8,426 nucleotides of DNA from Bifidobacterium breve (GCA_945889545.1 CAMDCC010000116.1:1-8426); one strand, 5' to 3'; shown: positions 1 through 6,006, counted from the stretch's first letter. Program-made: numbers and translations. Notes: generated by a model not told the origin, from the letters alone.

Positions 1-543
1 CACCGTCTCGACGGTGCGGAGGATCTCTCGGCTCTTTGCTGCGGTGACGAGCAGATAGAGCGACTCCGGGGTCGTGACCACGAAGCTCGGCGGATGCCGC
101 AACATCGCGGCGCGCTGCGAACTGGTGGTGTCGCCGGTGCGCACCGCAACACCCAGCGCCGGCGCGTCGAGCCCGAGCTCGGCGGCAACCGCAGCAATCT
201 CGGCGAGTGGCCGTTCGAGGTTCTCCGCGATGTCGACGGCCAGCGCCTTCAACGGCGACACGTACACGACGCGCGCAACGTCTTCGACGGCCTCACCCGC
301 TTCGTGCGCACGGTAGAGCCGATCGATCGCGACGAGAAAGCCGGCGAGGGTCTTGCCCGAGCCGGTGGGCGCCGCGATCAGCGTGTCGGAACCCGCCGCG
401 ATGTGCGGCCATCCGTCGCGCTGCGGGATGGTCGGCCCCTCGGGGAATCGCCGCTCGAACCAGGCGGCGACCGCTGGGTGAAAGCCCGTCAGGGAGCCGG
501 CGACTTCGAGCCGAGGCAGGCGCGGAAAAGCGACGATTGCCAT
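1..543 (-). CDS. lhr: Lhr-type DEAD/DEAH-box ATP-dependent helicase, N-terminal part (partial)
   Basis: This is the first 181 codons of a superfamily 2 helicase that continues beyond the left edge. Reading from an ATG at 543, a Q-motif-like stretch (PTIPQRDGW, residues 37-45) precedes Walker A (APTGSGKT, 58-65). Motif Ia follows (VYVSPLKAL, 93-101), then the RTGDTT segment (135-140) and TTPESLYLL (157-165). This order and wording are typical of the Lhr (large helicase-related) family, which translocates 3' to 5' on DNA and is linked to DNA repair in mycobacteria. Most of the enzyme is outside the window: the DEAH box, second RecA domain, winged helix and C-terminal extension. A GGGGGAG stretch (555-561) sits 11 nt upstream of the ATG and could be its ribosome binding site. 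It is divergent from the small gene at 603. The family call is strong; whether the full protein is intact cannot be seen. Confidence 0.88.
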   Translation of the reverse strand, partial: MAIVAFPRLPRLEVAGSLTGFHPAVAAWFERRFPEGPTIPQRDGWPHIAAGSDTLIAAPTGSGKTLAGFLVAIDRLYRAHEAGEAVEDVARVVYVSPLKALAVDIAENLERPLAEIAAVAAELGLDAPALGVAVRTGDTTSSQRAAMLRHPPSFVVTTPESLYLLVTAAKSREILRTVETV

Positions 544-587
544 GCCCGTTCATACTCCCCCGTGCGTGTGACAGGCTCGTCCCGACA

Positions 588-597
588 AGAAGGAGGG
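588..597 (+). promoter_or_regulatory. Strong Shine-Dalgarno site of the small gene at 603
   Basis: The stretch AGAAGGAGGG contains a full AGGAGG core (591-596), 6 nt before the ATG at 603. It is the best ribosome binding site in the window and it fixes the start of a gene that might otherwise be dismissed as too short. Confidence 0.85.
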
Positions 598-602
598 CCC
601 CC

Positions 603-848
603 ATGGGACTGCTCGACAAGGCAAAGGAAGCGGCCAAGACCGTTGGCGAGAAGGCCAAGGAAGGCGTCGAGGCCGGCAAGGACAAGGCCGACGAGGTCAA
701 GACGAAGCGCCACATCAGCGACCTCAAGGAAGAGCTGGGCGGGATCGTCTACTCACAGCACTCCGGCAGCCCGGCGGCGAACGCCGACGGCGAGATCGCC
801 CGGATCGTCGGCGAGATCAAAGAGGCGGAAGCCCACCTCGCCGAATAG
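603..848 (+). CDS. Small charged amphipathic protein of unknown function (81 aa)
   Basis: I do not recognise a named family with certainty. The first 35 residues are an Ala/Lys/Glu-rich amphipathic helix beginning MGLLDKAKEAAK, with a KAKEG-type periodicity. This resembles small actinobacterial proteins described as LEA-like or as Rv0909-type (MT0933) putative antitoxins. The second half (residues 37-81) is different: HISDLKEELGGIVYSQHSG, a short Ala/Asn-rich linker, then a helix EIARIVGEIKEAEAHLAE likely to form a coiled coil. There is no signal peptide, membrane segment or cysteine. The strong ribosome binding site and plausible composition support a real, well-translated gene. It is divergent from the helicase gene across only 59 bp, and the toxin-antitoxin pair follows on the same strand after 108 bp. 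The antitoxin resemblance covers only the N-terminal style, and no partner toxin is visible next to it, so no function is assigned. Confidence 0.8.
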   Translation: MGLLDKAKEAAKTVGEKAKEGVEAGKDKADEVKTKRHISDLKEELGGIVYSQHSGSPAANADGEIARIVGEIKEAEAHLAE

Positions 849-904
849 CGACGACTCCATGGTCAGCCGGGAGTTGGCGGTGGCGGCGGCCGGAAGGTCG
901 TCGC
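848..904 (+). terminator. Weak stem-loop after the small gene
   Basis: Perfect 8-bp arms, GCGACGAC (848-855) and GTCGTCGC (897-904), enclose a 41-nt G-rich loop directly after the stop codon of the small gene. There is no T-tract and the loop is long, so this is at best a weak, possibly Rho-assisted, termination or mRNA-end structure. Confidence 0.25.
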
Positions 905-919
905 GATCGCTGCGTCCTC

Positions 920-949
920 TGATAGCACTTACCAGGAATATTGCTATCA
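920..949 (+). promoter_or_regulatory. Operator-like inverted repeat over the vapBC promoter
   Basis: Perfect 8-bp arms TGATAGCA (920-927) and TGCTATCA (942-949) are separated by 14 bp, so equivalent positions lie about two helical turns apart. The right arm overlaps the best -10 candidate, TATCAT (945-950). The left arm falls where a -35 box would be. Ribbon-helix-helix antitoxins usually bind paired sites of this kind and repress their own operon, most tightly as the toxin-antitoxin complex. The repeat is seen directly; the operator role is inferred from position and from the adjacent antitoxin gene. Confidence 0.7.
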
Positions 950-956
950 TCGCTGG
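945..956 (+). promoter_or_regulatory. Candidate -10 element giving a leaderless vapBC transcript
   Basis: TATCAT (945-950) matches the actinobacterial -10 pattern and ends 6 nt before the antitoxin ATG at 957, so transcription would start at or next to the A of the ATG. No Shine-Dalgarno sequence precedes the ATG (TCGCTGG only). Leaderless translation is common in actinobacteria, so the site is credible, but no recognisable -35 consensus is present. Confidence 0.5.
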
Positions 957-1244
957 ATGCGTCAGCTGATCACCCGCATCGACGAGGCGTTGCACACTCG
1001 CTTGAAGCGGCACGCCGCCGCCTCGGGAACGTCGGTGAATGCGATCGTCACCTCAGCCATCGAGGGTGTCCTGACCACCCCCGAAGACCGCGGTGAGGCC
1101 GTTCGTCGTCGGCTTCGGAGCCTCGGACTGCTGGCTGACATCACGCCGCCGCCGGTTCCCCCCGATCGAGCCTCAGTCATCGAATCGCTGCGGGGCCGAG
1201 GCACGATCGCTGACCTGATCGAGGGCGACCGAGACGGCCGGTGA
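957..1244 (+). CDS. vapB: VapB/FitA-like ribbon-helix-helix antitoxin
   Basis: This 95-residue protein neutralises the downstream PIN toxin and probably represses the operon. Residues 1-40 match the FitA-like ribbon-helix-helix fold. A short beta strand (MRQLITRID) makes the DNA-contacting ribbon. It is followed by helix ALHTRLKRHAAASG, the turn SVNA and helix IVTSAIEGVL. The remaining 55 residues form the toxin-binding tail. Its helix near residues 45-58 is Arg-rich, a proline-rich hinge (TPPPVPPD, 63-70) follows, and the C-terminal part carries SLRGRGTIADL, where an arginine could reach into the toxin's acidic active site as in FitA. Its TGA stop overlaps the toxin GTG in the tetranucleotide GTGA, so the two genes are translationally coupled. 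Regulation is probably by the inverted repeat just upstream. The symbol is given at family level only. Confidence 0.88.
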   Translation: MRQLITRIDEALHTRLKRHAAASGTSVNAIVTSAIEGVLTTPEDRGEAVRRRLRSLGLLADITPPPVPPDRASVIESLRGRGTIADLIEGDRDGR

Positions 1245-1696
1245 CCACGCTCTACTTCGACGCAAGCGCACTCGGTGGCGCCTACTTCCCTGATGAAGCG
1301 AACCATCCCGAGCTCCGCGCTCTCGTGTTCGGCGGCGAACACGACGTCGTGACGTCCGTCCTCACCCGAGTGGAGCTCTCGAGCGCGATCAGAAGTGCAT
1401 CTGAAGCCGGCCGCGTGCCTGATCCCGACCTTCTCTGGCGCACGATCGATGCCGACCTCGGACCCACAGGACCTATCGGCGTCATCGCACTGCGCGCCGA
1501 GGCGATCCTCCTGGCTGCGACGACCGTGGTGCGCCGACTCCGTGTTCGCACGCTCGACGCCATCCACCTCGTGGTCGCACTGGAAGACGCAACGCGCGTT
1601 GCCGCCCCCGAGGCGCTCGAGTTCGCCACACTGGATCAGCGTCAAGGAGCCGCGGCAGAAGCTCTCGGCCTCGTGGTGCACCGCTTCGCAGCCTGA
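1241..1696 (+). CDS. vapC: VapC-family PIN-domain toxin (predicted endoribonuclease)
   Basis: This 151-residue PIN-domain protein is predicted to be a metal-dependent RNase; characterised VapC toxins cut tRNA or the rRNA sarcin-ricin loop. All four PIN acidic positions are present: D7 in YFDASAL, E45 in TRVELSSA, D106 in TLDAIHLV and D132 in FATLDQRQ. The Thr of the final FATLD motif is also kept, so the active site looks intact. The length is close to the upper end usual for FitB-like VapC proteins. Translation starts at GTG 1241 inside the antitoxin stop codon (GTGA overlap), which keeps antitoxin synthesis ahead of toxin. It is convergent with plsY with only 6 bp between stop codons, leaving no room for a conventional terminator. 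The RNA target cannot be predicted from sequence alone. Confidence 0.9.
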   Translation: MTTLYFDASALGGAYFPDEANHPELRALVFGGEHDVVTSVLTRVELSSAIRSASEAGRVPDPDLLWRTIDADLGPTGPIGVIALRAEAILLAATTVVRRLRVRTLDAIHLVVALEDATRVAAPEALEFATLDQRQGAAAEALGLVVHRFAA

Positions 1697-1702
1697 CCCC
1701 GA

Positions 1703-2311
1703 TCAGATCGAGGCGCTCGGGCGCGTTGCGAGGAACTTGCCGAGGATCATGAGCGCGCTGACCGCTGCCGAGATCGGGAGGCCGACACTCGGCTGCGGAC
1801 CCCAGAGGTTCGGAAGGTCAGCGAGCCACCACGCGACCGCAGTGCCGATCCACACCGGCGCTGCGAACCAGACCGCGCGTTCGGAGTTCCGCGTGGACAG
1901 CGCGCCGACTGCCGCGACTCCCACGTCGATCGGGAAGAAGACGGGGAACACGACCAGCACCGCGCCGCCCGACGTGGCCACGCCTTTGCCACCGCGGAAG
2001 CGTGTCCACACAGGGAAGATGTGCCCGGCGATCCCCGTGGTGGCGCCGGCGTACGCGCCCGCGTCACCGCCGATGAGCCAGCCGAGGAGCGCGGCGACTG
2101 CGCCCTTGATGATGTCGACGAGGATGACGAGCACGCCCCACTTGGCGCCCACCACCTTCATCGCGTTCAACCCGCCGGGGTTGCCGCTTCCTTCGGCGCG
2201 GATGTTGACCCGCCCACGGGTGGCGAGACGTGTGACGAGATCAGCCGTCGGGAACGTCCCGACGAGATATCCCGCCAGCGCAACTGCGACCGCGAGCGCG
2301 ACGTCCTCCAC
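1703..2311 (-). CDS. plsY: Acyl-phosphate:glycerol-3-phosphate acyltransferase PlsY
   Basis: PlsY is an integral membrane enzyme that transfers an acyl group from acyl-phosphate to glycerol-3-phosphate, the first step of phosphatidic acid synthesis. The 202-residue product is normal length and very hydrophobic. It shows the N-terminal helix with GYLVGTFPTADL (14-25), motif 1 as GSGNPGGLN (41-49), the VDIIKG segment (65-70) and motif 3 as GHIFPVWTRFRGGKGVAT (96-113). Motif 1 usually reads GSGNPGATN, so the AT-to-GL change is a mild deviation inside the phosphate-binding loop. The start is GTG 2311 with no clear Shine-Dalgarno sequence; an in-frame TAG at 2333-2335 rules out a longer N-terminus beyond a few codons. 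It lies downstream of ilvC on the same strand after 100 bp and may receive read-through from the ilv operon. Confidence 0.93.
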   Translation of the reverse strand: MEDVALAVAVALAGYLVGTFPTADLVTRLATRGRVNIRAEGSGNPGGLNAMKVVGAKWGVLVILVDIIKGAVAALLGWLIGGDAGAYAGATTGIAGHIFPVWTRFRGGKGVATSGGAVLVVFPVFFPIDVGVAAVGALSTRNSERAVWFAAPVWIGTAVAWWLADLPNLWGPQPSVGLPISAAVSALMILGKFLATRPSASI

Positions 2312-2332
2312 GCGGCAGAGGCTATTGGGCTT

Positions 2333-2407
2333 CTAGAGGTAGTAACCGATCACGTCGAGGATGAAGTTCGTGCTCGAACCCGACGGCACCGCCGGCGGCG
2401 GCGCCGG
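2333..2407 (-). pseudogene. Possible 3' remnant of a secreted-protein gene (24 codons)
   Basis: An open stretch of 24 codons ends at TAG 2333-2335 and is bounded upstream by an in-frame TGA (2408-2410), which lies 1 bp from the ilvC stop. It has no start codon suited to a gene and no ribosome binding site. Its translation begins Pro/Ala-rich and ends SSTNFILDVIGYYL. That ending is very like the closing strand (consensus of the type hhhDVxGYY) seen in repeats at the C-termini of extracellular actinobacterial proteins. It could be the tail of a gene lost by deletion or rearrangement next to ilvC. The first part also forms a GC stem (2384-2406), so it may equally be a terminator region whose translation resembles this motif by chance. 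The resemblance is recalled, not searched. Confidence 0.35.
2384..2406 (-). terminator. GC-rich stem after ilvC without T-tract
   Basis: Five bases past the ilvC stop the minus-strand RNA can form a 10-bp stem, CGGCGCCGCC pairing with GGCGGUGCCG (one G-U pair) around a 3-nt loop. No U-run follows. It may be a weak terminator or a 3'-end stabiliser separating the ilv operon from plsY. The stem is visible; the role is inferred. Confidence 0.4.
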
Positions 2408-2411
2408 TCAG

Positions 2412-3440
2412 TCAGCCGCCGGAGGCGTCCTGGGGTCGGATCTTGCCTTCGCCGATCCAGGGCATCATCGAGCGCAGCTCGGCACCGACCTCTTCGATCG
2501 GGTGCTGCGCCGACAAGCGCCGCAGCGCGTTGAACACCGGGCGTCCGGCCTGGTTCTCAAGGATCCACTCCTGGGCGAACTTGCCGCTCTGGATCTCACC
2601 GAGGATCTTGCGCATCTCCTCGCGTGTTTCCTCCGTGATGATGCGCGGTCCGCGCGTCATGTCGCCGTACTCGGCGGTGTCGGAGATCGAGTAGCGCATG
2701 TTGGCGATGCCACCCTCGTAGATGAGGTCGACGATGAGCTTCACCTCGTGCAGCGTCTCGAAGTACGCCGACTCGGGTTGGTAGCCCGCGTTCACGAGCG
2801 TCTCGTAGCTCGCCTTGATGAGCTCGGTGAGCCCGCCGCAGAGCACGACCTGCTCGCCGAAGAGATCGGTCTCGGTCTCTTCCTCGAACGTGGTGTCGAG
2901 CACACCGGCACGCGTCGCGCCGATCGCCTTGGCGTACGCGAGCGCCGTCTCTTTGGCCTTGCCCGTCTCGTCGGCCGACACCGCCACGAGTGACGGCACC
3001 CCGCCGCCTTCCTCGAAGGTGCGGCGCACGAGGTGACCCGGACCCTTCGGGGCGATCATCCACACGTCGATCCCCTTCGGCGGCTTGATCTGGCCGAAGT
3101 GGATATTGAACCCGTGCGCGAACGCGAGCGAGTCGCGGTCGTCGAGGTTCGGCTCGATGTCTTCCTTGTAGACGCGTGCCTGCTCGGTATCGGGCAGCAG
3201 CACCATGATCACGTCGGCTTCCTTCACCGCGGCGGCGGTGGGGAGCACCCGCAGCCCGGCTTCCTCGGCCTTGGCCCACGACGTCGAGCCCTCGCGGAGC
3301 CCGACGCGCACGTCGACACCCGACTCCTTGAGGTTCAACGCGTGCGCGTGGCCCTGCGAGCCGTAGCCGAGCACGGCGACCTTGCGGCCCTGGAGCAAGC
3401 CCAGGTCAGCGTCGGCGTCGTAGTAGATGGTTGCGGGCAT
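2412..3440 (-). CDS. ilvC: Ketol-acid reductoisomerase, class I
   Basis: IlvC converts 2-acetolactate or 2-aceto-2-hydroxybutyrate to the dihydroxy acid by Mg-dependent alkyl migration and NADPH reduction, the second common step of valine/isoleucine synthesis. The 342-residue length fits the short class I form. The N-terminal Rossmann domain has GYGSQG (25-30). The beta2-alphaB loop (GLREGSTSWAKA, 47-58) contains the Arg and Ser residues that select NADPH over NADH. AHGFNIHFG (108-116) and PKGPGH (131-136) carry the catalytic His and Lys region. The C-terminal knotted domain provides the metal ligands D192 and E196 (DLFGEQ), E228 and E232 (FETLHE), and the substrate-contacting Ser in SISDTAEYGD (251-260). 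The ATG at 3440 has GAGGAG (3448-3453) 7 nt upstream. It follows ilvN by 29 bp in one operon. Confidence 0.98.
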   Translation of the reverse strand: MPATIYYDADADLGLLQGRKVAVLGYGSQGHAHALNLKESGVDVRVGLREGSTSWAKAEEAGLRVLPTAAAVKEADVIMVLLPDTEQARVYKEDIEPNLDDRDSLAFAHGFNIHFGQIKPPKGIDVWMIAPKGPGHLVRRTFEEGGGVPSLVAVSADETGKAKETALAYAKAIGATRAGVLDTTFEEETETDLFGEQVVLCGGLTELIKASYETLVNAGYQPESAYFETLHEVKLIVDLIYEGGIANMRYSISDTAEYGDMTRGPRIITEETREEMRKILGEIQSGKFAQEWILENQAGRPVFNALRRLSAQHPIEEVGAELRSMMPWIGEGKIRPQDASGG

Positions 3441-3469
3441 CAGTGATCTCCTCGTAGGCGATGAACAGG

Positions 3470-4003
3470 TTACGCCGGGCGGGTCTTCACCGACCGAAGG
3501 CGAGCCGGACGGCGAGCCAGCTTCGGCAATGCGATGAGCCCCGTGCGTTGCAGCTCGACGATGCCGAACGGCGTGAGCAGGTCGGTCATCGCATCGAGCT
3601 TGTCGGGACGACCGGCCACCTGGATGGTGATCGACTCGAAGCCCACGTCTTCGATCCGAGCCTCGAAGATCGAGGCCAGCTCGGTGATCTGCGAGCGCGC
3701 GTCCGACGCAGCTTTCACCGTCACGAGCATCAGCTCGCGCTCGACCGCGTCGTCGGGGTGCATCTCCATGACCTTGATCACCGGGATGAGCTTGTGGAGC
3801 TGCTTGGTCACCTGCTCGAGCGGCGCGGACGCCGCGTCGACCACGATCGTCATGCGGCTGAAGCGCTCGTCCTCGGTCGGGCTCACGGCGAGCGACACGA
3901 TGTTGAAGCCGCGCCGAGCGAAGAGCCCAGCCACTCGACTGAGCACGCCGAACTTGTTCTCGACGAGGATCGAATAGATGTGGTGTTGGATGTCGCCTTG
4001 CAT
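3470..4003 (-). CDS. ilvN: Acetohydroxy acid synthase regulatory (small) subunit
   Basis: IlvN (called IlvH in some genomes) binds the catalytic subunit IlvB, activates it and confers valine feedback inhibition. From ATG 4003 the protein has 177 residues. An N-terminal ACT domain (about 4-80) begins HHIYSILVENKFGVLSRVAGLF, split by the family's usual conserved Asn and Gly that form the valine site, and continues with RRGFNIVSLAV. The second domain has DVGFESITIQVAG and ends LQRTGLIALPKLARRP plus a short basic tail. The chosen ATG gives the usual family N-terminus and has GAGAGGG (4009-4015) upstream. A longer version from ATG 4051 would add 16 residues and has its own GGAG (4059-4062) 7 nt before it; GTG 4009 is a further in-frame option. 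It lies 126 bp downstream of ilvB and 29 bp upstream of ilvC. Confidence 0.96.
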   Translation of the reverse strand: MQGDIQHHIYSILVENKFGVLSRVAGLFARRGFNIVSLAVSPTEDERFSRMTIVVDAASAPLEQVTKQLHKLIPVIKVMEMHPDDAVERELMLVTVKAASDARSQITELASIFEARIEDVGFESITIQVAGRPDKLDAMTDLLTPFGIVELQRTGLIALPKLARRPARLRSVKTRPA

Positions 4004-4129
4004 GGTCACCCTCTCTGGTCGATTCCGCTGCGGTGTCCCGGCTCGCCCCATCGGGTCGCTCCGTTCTGCCGTCCCGCTCGTCCGAGCACGTCTTCGCTTC
4101 GCTCCTTGGCCACTCCTGCGCTGTATCTC
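4004..4129 (-). other. ilvB-ilvN intercistronic spacer, purine-rich
   Basis: This 126-bp gap is longer than the near-contact often found between ilvB and ilvN. On the coding strand it is purine-rich, with several imperfect repeats of the type GGAGCGAAGCGAAG, GACGAGCGGGAC, GGAGCGACCCG and GGCGAGCCGGGAC. No terminator, second gene or strong hairpin is evident. It holds the ilvN ribosome binding site and the alternative upstream ilvN start at 4051. Confidence 0.4.
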
Positions 4130-5869
4130 CTAACGCTCCCCGTAGGTGTCGTGCGCGGGATCGAGGATGATCTCGTCGTTCGATTTGCCGGCCGGCACCA
4201 TAGGGTACACCTTCTCCCGGTAATCGGTCCGGAAGTCGATCACCACCGGACGATCATCGACCGAGTTCGCCTTCTCGATCGCCGGCTCCACTTCTTCCGG
4301 CGAATCCACGCGGATGCCGACGCATCCCATCGCCTCGGCCCACATCACGTAGTCGGGCAGATCGGGCGATAGGTACACCTCGCTGTAGCGCTCCTCGTAG
4401 AAGAGCTCCTGCCACTGCCGCACCATCCCGAGATACGCGTTGTTGAGAATTGCGATCTTCACCGGGATCCGCTCCGAGCTCGCGGTCACGAGCTCCTGTG
4501 CGGTCATCTGGAAGCAGCCATCACCATCGATGGCCCACACCATGCGATCAGGCATCCCGACCTTGGCGCCGATCGCTGCCGGCACCGCGAAGCCCATGGT
4601 GCCGAGCCCGCCCGAGTTCACCCACGTGTACGGGTGGTTGAACTTCCACCGCTGACTCGTCCACATCTGGTGCTGGCCCACACCCGACGCCACGATCGTG
4701 TCGTCGGGCGTGTGGTCGCGCAGCTGGTCGATGCAGAACTGCGGCTTGAGCGGCCCGTCGGGCTGCTGGTCGTAGACGAGCGGGAAGTCGCGCTGCCACT
4801 CGCGCAGACGCGTGTGCCACTCGTCGATCGACGGCCACGCCGCGCCGTCATCGGCGTGCTTGGCCTTGTTGGCCGCCACGGCCTTCACCATCTCTTCGAT
4901 CACAAGTCGGCAGTCGCCCACGATCGGCACGTCGGGTTGACGCACCTTGCCGAGCTCGGCCGGGTCGATGTCGACGTGGATGATCTTGGCTTCGGGCGCG
5001 AACCCATCCACCTTGCCGGTCACGCGGTCGTCGAAGCGCGAGCCGAGCGCGATGAGCAAGTCGGCCTGCTGCATCGATGTGACCGCCGTGTAGTTGCCGT
5101 GCATCCCGGGCATGCCCAGGCACAGCTCGTGGTCGTCGGGGAACGCACCGCGCGCCATCAGGGTGGTCACCACGGGGAAGCCGGTGAGCTCCACCAGCTC
5201 GCGCAGGGCCTCGGCGGCGCGAGCCTTCAAGATGCCGCCACCGGCGTAGATCACCGGGCGTCGCGACTCCGACATGAGCCGCGCCGCATCCTTGATCTGC
5301 TTGGCATGGCCCTTCATGGTCGGCTTGTACCCGGGCAGGTCGACGCCGTCGGGCCAGTACCAGTCCATCTGCTGGTTGGCGATGTCCTTCGGGATGTCCA
5401 CGAGCACGGGTCCGGGCCGACCGGTCGTCGCCACATGGAACGCCTCACGCACGATGCGCGGGATGTCCTGGGCGTCGGTGATCAGCCAGTTGTGCTTCGT
5501 GACGGGCATCGTGATGCCCACGGTGTCGCACTCCTGGAACGCGTCGGTGCCGATGCTGGCGTAGGGCACCTGGCCAGTGATCACAACGATCGGTATCGAG
5601 TCCATGTAGGCGTCGCACAGCGGCGTCACGATGTTGGTGGCCGCCGGGCCGCTCGTCACCATGGCCACGCCGGGCCGTCCAGTGGCGTGGGCGTACCCCT
5701 CGGCCATGTGGCCGGCGCCCTGTTCGTGGCGCACGAGGATGTGGCGGATCGACGAGTCGATCAGAGGGTCGTAGACCGGAAGGATCGCGCCGCCGGGGAG
5801 GCCGAACATGACCTCCACGGCCTCGTGCTCGAGGCTCTTGATGAGGGCTTGGGCGCCGGTGATTCTCAT
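4130..5869 (-). CDS. ilvB: Acetohydroxy acid synthase catalytic (large) subunit
   Basis: IlvB is the ThDP- and FAD-dependent enzyme that condenses pyruvate with a second 2-keto acid, the first committed step of branched-chain amino acid synthesis. The 579-residue length is normal. The catalytic Glu is E49 in RHEQGAGHMAEGYA. The central FAD-binding region includes ALGSRFDDRVTGK (274-286). The ThDP/Mg motif is IDGDGCFQM (447-455) ending in NN (476-477). Residues lining the sulfonylurea/imidazolinone channel in characterised enzymes are identifiable: P102 in GQVPYASIGTDAFQE and W486 in MVRQWQELFY. The stretch TSGPAATN (72-79) replaces the usual SGPGATN glycine with alanine. The ATG at 5869 has only a weak purine stretch (GACGAAG) upstream. 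It heads ilvBNC and is controlled by the attenuator at 5946-6041. Confidence 0.98.
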   Translation of the reverse strand: MRITGAQALIKSLEHEAVEVMFGLPGGAILPVYDPLIDSSIRHILVRHEQGAGHMAEGYAHATGRPGVAMVTSGPAATNIVTPLCDAYMDSIPIVVITGQVPYASIGTDAFQECDTVGITMPVTKHNWLITDAQDIPRIVREAFHVATTGRPGPVLVDIPKDIANQQMDWYWPDGVDLPGYKPTMKGHAKQIKDAARLMSESRRPVIYAGGGILKARAAEALRELVELTGFPVVTTLMARGAFPDDHELCLGMPGMHGNYTAVTSMQQADLLIALGSRFDDRVTGKVDGFAPEAKIIHVDIDPAELGKVRQPDVPIVGDCRLVIEEMVKAVAANKAKHADDGAAWPSIDEWHTRLREWQRDFPLVYDQQPDGPLKPQFCIDQLRDHTPDDTIVASGVGQHQMWTSQRWKFNHPYTWVNSGGLGTMGFAVPAAIGAKVGMPDRMVWAIDGDGCFQMTAQELVTASSERIPVKIAILNNAYLGMVRQWQELFYEERYSEVYLSPDLPDYVMWAEAMGCVGIRVDSPEEVEPAIEKANSVDDRPVVIDFRTDYREKVYPMVPAGKSNDEIILDPAHDTYGER

Positions 5870-5903
5870 TGCTTCGTCAGCTTTCGGGATCGAGGGCCCT
5901 CAG

Positions 5904-5929
5904 AGAGGGCGGTGGGAAGAGGGCGGTGG
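5904..5929 (-). repeat. 12-bp direct repeat in the ilvB leader
   Basis: AGAGGGCGGTGG occurs perfectly at 5904-5915 and 5918-5929 (plus-strand reading), a 14-bp period. In the ilv mRNA this is two pyrimidine-rich CCACCGCCCTCT units between the terminator and the ilvB start. A 10-bp palindrome, GAGGGCCCTC (5892-5901), lies just beside it. The GAGGG segments complement the CCCTC segments, so the leader downstream of the terminator could fold in more than one way. Function unknown. Confidence 0.55.
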
Positions 5930-5945
5930 AAAGGGCCGGGATATC

Positions 5946-5970
5946 AAAAGCCCCTCGCTTTGCGAGGGGC
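5946..5970 (-). terminator. Intrinsic terminator of the ilvBNC attenuator
   Basis: A perfect 9-bp stem GCCCCTCGC / GCGAGGGGC (5950-5970) with a 3-nt AAA loop (minus-strand reading) is followed at once by TTTT (5946-5949). It is the only textbook intrinsic terminator in the window and it points toward ilvB. It lies 76 bp upstream of the ilvB ATG and downstream of the leader peptide, the position expected for transcription attenuation and not for ending another gene. Confidence 0.88.
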
Positions 5971-5976
5971 GGGAGA

Positions 5977-6006
5977 GCGCACGCGCGCGTGGAGGCGGGC
6001 GTGCGC
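5977..6006 (-). promoter_or_regulatory. Leader hairpin starting at the leader-peptide stop (pause/protector stem)
   Basis: Perfect 8-bp arms GCGCACGC and GCGTGCGC (minus-strand reading; 5999-6006 and 5977-5984) enclose a 14-nt loop. The 5' arm overlaps the last base of the leader-peptide stop codon (6006-6008), so a ribosome stalled on the preceding Val codons would prevent the stem from forming. The loop-side stretch GCCCGCCTC (5992-6000) can pair, with a 2-nt bulge, with GAGGGGC of the terminator's 3' arm (5950-5956), which would serve as an antiterminator. The pairings are inferred by eye, without energy calculation. Confidence 0.6.

Noticed and set aside
94..969. A long plus-strand frame covering the helicase end, the small gene and the vapB promoter
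   Set aside because: It crosses a well-supported small gene in another frame and the opposite-strand Lhr fragment; the translation is Arg-rich and motif-free, with no ribosome binding site.
859..969. A 36-codon ATG frame (MVSRELAV...) between the small gene and vapB
   Set aside because: No ribosome binding site, and it runs through the vapBC inverted repeat and into vapB in another frame.
2391..2405. Short GGC-type triplet run as a microsatellite
   Set aside because: It is only a few units long and is better explained as part of the GC stem after ilvC.
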